This document shows positions 33,369 through 40,041 of a stretch of 40,041 nt of DNA, piece by piece; the first letter of the stretch is position 1; every line of letters begins with the position of its first letter. The notes below the pieces were generated by a model. That model was not told the DNA's origin. It saw only the letters and a list, made by a program, of their open reading frames with translations, and ran no database searches. The DNA is from an uncultured Eubacteriales bacterium. Lineage in GTDB: Bacteria > Bacillota > Clostridia > Christensenellales > CAG-138. The position numbers were made by a program, and so were the translations under genes. The stretch is from assembly GCA_900543475.1 (NCBI GenBank), contig UQRU01000009.1:1-40041 (forward strand), in the 5' to 3' direction.

Positions 33369-33398
33369 GTCATAAAGGATACCGCGCTTTTTGTCGAA
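33369..33398 (-). promoter_or_regulatory. Candidate Spo0A-controlled promoter of the deacetylase gene
   Basis: On the minus strand TTCGACA (33392-33398) is a perfect Spo0A box in inverted sense and at the same time gives TCGACA, five of six matches to a sigma-A -35. TATGAC (33369-33374) lies 17 bases further as a fair -10. Overlap of a Spo0A box with the -35 is typical of Spo0A-activated sigma-A promoters. Confidence 0.5.
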
Positions 33399-33523
33399 AT
33401 ACAATCCTTCTTGCCGGAAGTTAACACTTTGTTTTCCAATTCTATGCAATCGCCGCGCCGGCGGCGCGATTCCCGCGGCGGATAAGGGGAACATCCGGCC
33501 ACGCCCCCCTCTTTTGGCCCCGC

Positions 33524-33552
33524 TTGCAATGCGGCGGCATTTTTCATATAAT
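33524..33552 (+). promoter_or_regulatory. Promoter of the queA operon
   Basis: TTGCAA (33524-33529) and a perfect TATAAT (33547-33552) are 17 bases apart, followed by the queA Shine-Dalgarno. Just upstream (33446-33480) the sequence is very GC-rich, with a CGCGCC/GGCGCG hairpin. Confidence 0.75.
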
Positions 33553-33585
33553 TGTAAGCAGCAAATTAAGGAGTAAGGAATTAGG

Positions 33586-35740
<2,155 letters not shown>

Positions 35741-35741
<1 letters not shown>

Positions 35742-36202
35742 TGCCATGTAGCAAGGAATACCAGGCTTTGTCCGAAACCCAATTGGCCCAGCTGGGGCTT
35801 GCTTTGTCCAGCGCCCTGTTCCCTGGGGCCTTCATCGCCCTGTTTGGGGATCTTGGCGCAGGAAAGACCACTTTGACCCAGGCCATCGGCCAAGGATTGG
35901 GCATCCAGGATATCCAATCCCCTACCTTTACTATCGTACGGGAGCATCGGGATGGCCGGTTGCCCCTGTTTCATTTTGACGCGTACCGGTTGGGCAGCGG
36001 CGAAGAGCTATATGCCATCGGATATGAGGATTATTTGGCCCAACAGGGCGTGGTGGTGATGGAATGGTGCGAAAACGTGCCGGAAGCCTTGCCTGCCCAA
36101 CGGTTGGAGGTCCACCTCACTGGAAGCGGCATGGAGCCCCGCACGGCCGTTTTTCGCGCCATGGGCCCGGCGCATTCTAATCTTTTGGAGGCACTGCCAT
36201 GA
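35741..36202 (+). CDS. tsaE: tRNA threonylcarbamoyladenosine synthesis ATPase TsaE
   Basis: This 153-residue P-loop protein assists the TsaB-TsaD complex in forming t6A37 in tRNAs. Walker A is GDLGAGKTT (36-44), followed by the family motif SPTFTIVREH and a Walker B-like FHFDAYRL. It overlaps tgt by one base and tsaB by four, so translation is coupled. Confidence 0.93.
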
Positions 36203-36837
36203 TCCTATTAGCCATTTCCACCTCCGGCCCTGTGGCTTCCGCCGCGCTTTTACAGGACGGCGTCCTCCTGCGCAAGGCGGAAGGCCCTAGGGAACGCACC
36301 CACAGCGAGACCATCATGGGCTTGATCCAGCAGGCATATGGGGATCTGGAGCCATATGGAATAGATGCCCTGGCTGTGGACGTGGGGCCTGGCTCCTTTA
36401 CCGGCGTGCGCATCGGCGTATGCGTGGCCAATGCCATGGCGAAAGCTTGGCAGAAACCTGTGATCCCCGTTAGCTCCCTTGCGGCCCTTTCCCATGGGCT
36501 TGCGGGGTATGTATGCGCCCTGCTGGATTGCCGAAACGGCAACGGTTATGCAATGATCACCGACCAGGGCAACCTGTTGTTACCGGAATCCCCTGTGGTG
36601 GTAGACGAATTGCTCCGTCAATTGCCTCCTGGGGCTTGCATCGTAGGGGATGGCGCGTCCGTATACCAGGCTGCCATCCAGGAGGCGGTGCCGGGCGCCG
36701 TCCTGTTGGGGGATCGGATCGTAACCGGGGAGGCTGTTGGCGCTTGCGCCTTCTCTGGGACAGGGGTCGCCGAGGTTATGCCCCTCTACCTTCGCCCCGC
36801 CCAAGCGGAACGCCTTTATAAGGAGCAGCATCCATGA
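36199..36837 (+). CDS. tsaB: TsaB, non-catalytic partner in t6A synthesis
   Basis: This 212-residue protein has the ASKHA fold of TsaB, with ILLAISTSGPVASAAL at the start and VDVGPGSFTGVRIG near residue 60. It forms the heterodimer with TsaD that makes t6A. GGAGG lies eight bases before the ATG. It overlaps tsaE and rimI by four bases each. The TsaD gene, often near, is not in this window. Confidence 0.93.
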   Translation: MILLAISTSGPVASAALLQDGVLLRKAEGPRERTHSETIMGLIQQAYGDLEPYGIDALAVDVGPGSFTGVRIGVCVANAMAKAWQKPVIPVSSLAALSHGLAGYVCALLDCRNGNGYAMITDQGNLLLPESPVVVDELLRQLPPGACIVGDGASVYQAAIQEAVPGAVLLGDRIVTGEAVGACAFSGTGVAEVMPLYLRPAQAERLYKEQHP

Positions 36838-37316
36838 GCCAGGCCATGTGTTTTCGTCCTATGCAGCGGGGCGACGTATCCAGGATCGCCCAGCTGGAGC
36901 GGATCTGTTTTCGTTCGCCCTGGAGTGAAAAATCCCTGCTGGGAGAGGTAAAAAACCCGGTAGCCCATTATCGTGTGGGAATTTTGGATGCTGATATCCA
37001 GGCTTACGGAGGCATGTGGATCTACTTTGGGGAAGCCCATCTGACCAATGTGGCGGTGGCTCCAGAATATCGCCGGCAAGGATATGGACGGGCGTTGATG
37101 CTGGATCTGATCCAGACCGCTCTCCTCCACGGTGCGGAGCGTATGACCCTGGAGGTGCGGGAGCACAACCAGGGGGCCCAGGCCCTTTACAAGGGCTTGG
37201 GGTTTGAAACCGCCGGCCGCCGCAAACGTTATTACAGCGATACTGGTGAAGATGCGTTTATCATGTGGAATGACCATTTATCGGCACAGGTTGCCCCGCC
37301 CCCATTCCACATCTAG
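36834..37316 (+). CDS. rimI: RimI-type ribosomal protein N-acetyltransferase
   Basis: This 160-residue GNAT protein has FRPMQRGDVSRIAQLE at the start, SPWSEKSLLGEV, and the acetyl-CoA loop VAPEYRRQGYGRALM (about 78-92). RimI acetylates the N-terminus of ribosomal protein S18 in E. coli. Its place directly after tsaB, with an overlap of four bases, is the usual one in Firmicutes. The substrate in this organism is inferred. Confidence 0.9.
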   Translation: MSQAMCFRPMQRGDVSRIAQLERICFRSPWSEKSLLGEVKNPVAHYRVGILDADIQAYGGMWIYFGEAHLTNVAVAPEYRRQGYGRALMLDLIQTALLHGAERMTLEVREHNQGAQALYKGLGFETAGRRKRYYSDTGEDAFIMWNDHLSAQVAPPPFHI

Positions 37317-37356
37317 GATAAAGCAATAGAACAAATTTTAGGAGGAACATTACAGT

Positions 37357-37737
37357 ATGAAACAGTCCATTGTTAGCCCCAACGCGCCTGCCGCCCTTGG
37401 CCCCTATTGCCATGCAACGGTTTCCGGCAAGCTGGTGTTCGTATCGGGCACCCTGGGGATCGATCCTGCCAGCGGCAAGCTGGCGGAAGGTGTAGAAGCC
37501 CAGGCCACCCAGGTAATGAAAAATCTGGAGACGGTTCTAAAAGAAGCCGATTCCAGCTTGCAGCACGCCCTCAAGGCCACCATCTTCCTGACGGATCTAA
37601 ACGATTTCGCCGCCGTAAACAAGATCTATGGCGATGCCTTCCAAGGGGTATATCCCGCCCGCTCCTGTTTCCAGGTAAGCAAGCTGCCCGGCGGCGCATC
37701 CGTGGAGATCGAGCTGATCGCCGAGCTGGCGGAATAA
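37357..37737 (+). CDS. ridA: RidA, reactive enamine/imine deaminase
   Basis: This 126-residue protein belongs to the RidA/YER057c/UK114 family. It clears reactive 2-aminoacrylate and other enamines formed by PLP enzymes. The active-site Arg lies in PARSCFQV (about residue 105) and the C-terminus VEIELIAELAE is typical. AGGAGG stands before the ATG. A gap of 40 bases separates it from rimI, and four bases separate it from comEC. Confidence 0.93.
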   Translation: MKQSIVSPNAPAALGPYCHATVSGKLVFVSGTLGIDPASGKLAEGVEAQATQVMKNLETVLKEADSSLQHALKATIFLTDLNDFAAVNKIYGDAFQGVYPARSCFQVSKLPGGASVEIELIAELAE

Positions 37738-37741
37738 TCCC

Positions 37742-38935
37742 ATGGCGCAGCCCAGCCCATCGTTTCCCTTTCTGTATCGCCCCATGGTGGTGGCTGCCCT
37801 AGGGGCTGGGTTGGGTATTGTCTTTTTTCGCACCTTGACAGGCACAGGTCCTCTCTTGGCCCTGTGCCTGTTTTCTATTTTGGGGTTTGCCTGCTGGTTA
37901 AAAGGGCTCCTGCCCTTGCGCACCTTTTGCCTTGCCGTGGTTTTTGCCTTGCTGCGGGTTGCCCTCCTGCCGGAGCTGTCCTTGCCGTCCAGCATCATGG
38001 CCCCTTTTGTACAAGCGCGGGAGGCCCTGCTCCATATCACCGGCAGGCTCTTCCCCCAGCAGGACGGCGCCCTGCTCTCCGCCATGCTATGGGGCGACAA
38101 GTCCCAGCTGGATACCAGCTTGCGGGCCGCCTATCAAGGGGCCGGGGTGGCCCATATCCTGGCCTTGTCCGGCCTGCACGTCTCCTTCGTTGCCATGGCT
38201 TTGAACTGGCTTACCCGTCGGGTGGACATCCGCTTGCGCCTGGCCTTGACCGCAATGGCCCTGTTTACCTATTGCGCCATCGCCGCCTTCCCCGCCTCCC
38301 TACTTCGGGCTACCCTCATGTGCCTTTGTCCCCTTTCGGCCCAGGCCATGGGGAAGAAAAAAGACCAGGCCAGCAGCATCGCCTTTGCAGCCCTGTGCAT
38401 CCTTTTCTGCGCCCCCAGCGCCCTGTGGGACATCGGCTTTCAGCTCTCCTTTGGCGCGGTGATCGCCATCGCCATGCTGGCTGCGCCCCTCACGGAACGC
38501 CTCCCCTTCCCTCGGGAACTATCTGAATCCATTTCGGTTTCCATCTGCGGCCTGCTTGGCACCTTGCCCCTATCTGCCTATCACTTTAAAGAGCTGCCTC
38601 TTCTTTCCCTCTTCGCAAACTTGCTTATCCTCCCCCTTGTGCCCTTGGCCTTTCTTTGGTCCATGACCGCCTGCTTCCTGGGGCTGCTCTATTATCCCCT
38701 GGGGGACCTCATGGCGCCGGTGGGCCGCTTGCTCCTCAATGGCATGAACGGCGCCGCAACAGCTGTGGCCAGCTTCCCCCTTTCCTTAATGGAAGTACCC
38801 AAGCCCTCCCTCCTCTCCTGTTTCCTGTTTTACGGGGCCATGTTGGTCCTCTCCCGTTTTTGTCTGCTGCCCGCCCGGAAAAAGGCCCTGGCTGCCGCCG
38901 GTTTGTTTGCCGCCGCCTTCCTGCTCATGGTATAA
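37742..38935 (+). CDS. Short ComEC/Rec2-type competence membrane protein
   Basis: This 397-residue membrane protein has the ComEC competence domain, with the motif GAGVAHILALSGLHVSF near residues 135-151 and about ten hydrophobic segments. In Bacillus ComEC forms the channel for DNA uptake and is about 770 residues. Here both the N-terminal OB-fold domain (DUF4131) and the C-terminal metallo-beta-lactamase-like domain are missing. The frame is intact, and the stop is followed seven bases later by holA, so there is no sign of a frameshift. It may be a minimal ComEC or may work with a separate nuclease encoded elsewhere. Confidence 0.85.
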   Translation: MAQPSPSFPFLYRPMVVAALGAGLGIVFFRTLTGTGPLLALCLFSILGFACWLKGLLPLRTFCLAVVFALLRVALLPELSLPSSIMAPFVQAREALLHITGRLFPQQDGALLSAMLWGDKSQLDTSLRAAYQGAGVAHILALSGLHVSFVAMALNWLTRRVDIRLRLALTAMALFTYCAIAAFPASLLRATLMCLCPLSAQAMGKKKDQASSIAFAALCILFCAPSALWDIGFQLSFGAVIAIAMLAAPLTERLPFPRELSESISVSICGLLGTLPLSAYHFKELPLLSLFANLLILPLVPLAFLWSMTACFLGLLYYPLGDLMAPVGRLLLNGMNGAATAVASFPLSLMEVPKPSLLSCFLFYGAMLVLSRFCLLPARKKALAAAGLFAAAFLLMV

Positions 38936-38936
38936 T
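38907..38936 (+). promoter_or_regulatory. Promoter inside the comEC end, start point expected on the holA ATG
   Basis: TTGCCG (38907-38912) and a perfect TATAAT (38931-38936) are 18 bases apart. Exactly six bases separate the -10 from the holA ATG, as for the gene at 25446. The TATAAT overlaps the comEC stop codon. Confidence 0.55.
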
Positions 38937-38942
38937 ACGAAT

Positions 38943-39935
38943 ATGGATATTCGATGCTTTTTTCAAGCCCTGAAGGCCCAGAGCCTGTCTGGGACCTACC
39001 TGCTTTGCGGGGAGGAGGAATTCCTCAAGGACCAGGCGCTCTCCGCTTGCGTCCAGCAAATCGACCCGGTCGCCCGGGAACTCAATCTGGAATATTTGGA
39101 TGCGGGTACCCTGGACGATGTGACCAACGCCTGCGAAACCCTTCCTTTTTTTGCCGACCGCCGGCTGGTGGTATGCCGCTTTTTGCCCCAGGGGGACGCA
39201 GGAAAGGCCCTTGCCGCCTATCTGCCCAAGCTGCCGGATACCACCCTGCTGCTCTTTTTCCTGCGGGGGAAGGCGGATGAAAAGCTGGCTTTGATCAAAG
39301 CCCTACGCAAACAGGACCGGGTGGTGGATTTCGACCCCCTCTCTCCCCAGGAAGCCACCCGATGGGTGTGCAAGCAGGCCGTCCGCTTGCAGGGCGCCAT
39401 CACCCAGTCCGCCGCCCGGTTCCTGGTGGACCTGGTGGGGGTCCAGGTATCCAACCTGCACAACGAGCTGACCAAGGCGGCCTTCTATGCTGGCCACGGT
39501 GAAGAGATCACCCGGGAGGCCATTGCCGCCTGCGTTACCCGGAACCCGGAGCTGCGGGTATTCGACATGGTGGACGCCTTCCTGGCCGGGAAAGCCCAGG
39601 AAGGATTGCGGATCTATCACCGCATGCTTTCGGATGGGGAAAGCCCTTTCCGTATGGCAGCTTTATTGGAAGGGAATTTCCGGCGCATGGCCCTGGCGAA
39701 AGCCTGCATGGAGCAAGGCATGGGCCGGGAGGAGGCCCTGAAGAAGCTGGGCAACACCTTCCCCATGAAAAAGGCCTGGGACCAGGCCCGGGGCTATTCC
39801 AAAGCCCAGCTGCTGGAAAACCTCCAACGCTTCGCCGACGTGGGATATTTGCAGGTTTCCGGGCAGGCCAAGGACGCGGACGCTCTGGAGCGGGCCTTGA
39901 TTCTGTGTATGCCCAGCCGGGGCTTACAGCGGTAG
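38943..39935 (+). CDS. holA: DNA polymerase III delta subunit HolA
   Basis: This 330-residue protein is the clamp-loader delta subunit, which opens the sliding clamp. It begins MDIRCFFQALK and has the family motifs TYLLCGEEEFLKDQAL and DPLSPQEATRWVCK; the length is typical. The ATG at 38943 has no Shine-Dalgarno; a TATAAT lies six bases upstream and comEC ends seven bases before, so translation is either leaderless or coupled to comEC. An upstream frame to 38907 is not family-like. The gene ends just before the low-complexity window end. Confidence 0.93.
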   Translation: MDIRCFFQALKAQSLSGTYLLCGEEEFLKDQALSACVQQIDPVARELNLEYLDAGTLDDVTNACETLPFFADRRLVVCRFLPQGDAGKALAAYLPKLPDTTLLLFFLRGKADEKLALIKALRKQDRVVDFDPLSPQEATRWVCKQAVRLQGAITQSAARFLVDLVGVQVSNLHNELTKAAFYAGHGEEITREAIAACVTRNPELRVFDMVDAFLAGKAQEGLRIYHRMLSDGESPFRMAALLEGNFRRMALAKACMEQGMGREEALKKLGNTFPMKKAWDQARGYSKAQLLENLQRFADVGYLQVSGQAKDADALERALILCMPSRGLQR

Positions 39936-39939
39936 CGTC

Positions 39940-40041
39940 GGGGGGGGGCGGGGGGGGGGGGGGGGCCCCCCCCCCCCCCCGGGGCCCCCCCCGCGGGGGG
40001 GGGGGCCCCCCCCCCCCCCCCCCCCCCGGGCCCCCCCCGCC
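39940..40041. repeat. Poly-G/poly-C tail at the end of the window, probably an artefact
   Basis: From 39940 the sequence consists only of G and C in long runs that switch several times. It resembles the block at 2790-2943 and most likely marks a contig end or failed base calls rather than real sequence. It starts four bases after the holA stop codon, so that gene is complete. Confidence 0.85.

Noticed and set aside
39560..39566. A further Spo0A heptamer (TTCGACA)
   Set aside because: It lies inside holA coding sequence, lacks the T-run shared by the intergenic boxes and is of the kind expected by chance.

Overview
The window is about 40 kb of a GC-rich, endospore-forming Gram-positive genome of the Clostridia type. 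It carries the forespore sigma operon spoIIAA-spoIIAB-sigF, a GerA/GerB/GerC germinant receptor operon, yunB, a dnaG-rpoD pair, the c-di-AMP synthase cdaA with its regulator cdaR, and the queA-tgt / tsaE-tsaB-rimI cluster. Nothing fixes the species. I see no rRNA, tRNA, CRISPR array, transposase or phage gene. Coding density is high and most genes are in tight, often overlapping operons. Shine-Dalgarno sites are mostly clear, and TTG starts are used repeatedly.

Layout. Positions 1-2455 hold the first codons of a leftward gene, leftward mrp and a rightward HtrA-type protease. Positions 2456-2980 are intergenic and contain a G-run/C-run block (2790-2943) that looks like a sequencing or assembly artefact; the window also ends in such a block (39940-40041). 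From 15410 leftward to 2981 runs a probable ten-gene operon: a small unknown protein, cdaA, cdaR, an FAD-dependent dehydrogenase, a beta-helix-like lipoprotein, a membrane-anchored beta-propeller, a GNAT acetyltransferase, an ABC ATPase, an FtsX-type permease and an anchored xxxLxxG heptad-repeat protein. This links c-di-AMP synthesis with an envelope or export module of unknown purpose.

Positions 15623-20154 hold a DUF3006 protein (rightward) and a germinant receptor operon gerA-gerB-gerC plus a small two-helix protein that fits the receptor D subunit. A near-consensus sigma-G promoter precedes gerA. Positions 20335-26371 are a cell-wall region: a class A penicillin-binding protein and an SH3/peptidoglycan-binding protein (leftward), then yunB and a second peptidoglycan-binding protein (rightward). 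The two peptidoglycan-binding proteins share an unnamed C-terminal domain with a His...GHxC pattern, and the two transcription units have strikingly similar promoters.

Positions 26383-28109 are the spoIIA operon with a sigma-H-like promoter and an upstream Spo0A box. Positions 28182-33398 carry rpoD, dnaG, dgt and a polysaccharide deacetylase (all leftward), with perfect Spo0A-box heptamers in front of dnaG and of the deacetylase. Positions 33524-39935 are a rightward operon for tRNA modification and downstream genes: queA, tgt, tsaE, tsaB, rimI, ridA, a short comEC and holA.

Most promising leads: the cdaA-linked envelope operon, the His...GHxC wall-domain pair, two genes whose -10 box places the transcription start on the ATG (candidate leaderless mRNAs), the set of intergenic Spo0A boxes, and the candidate germinant receptor D subunit.
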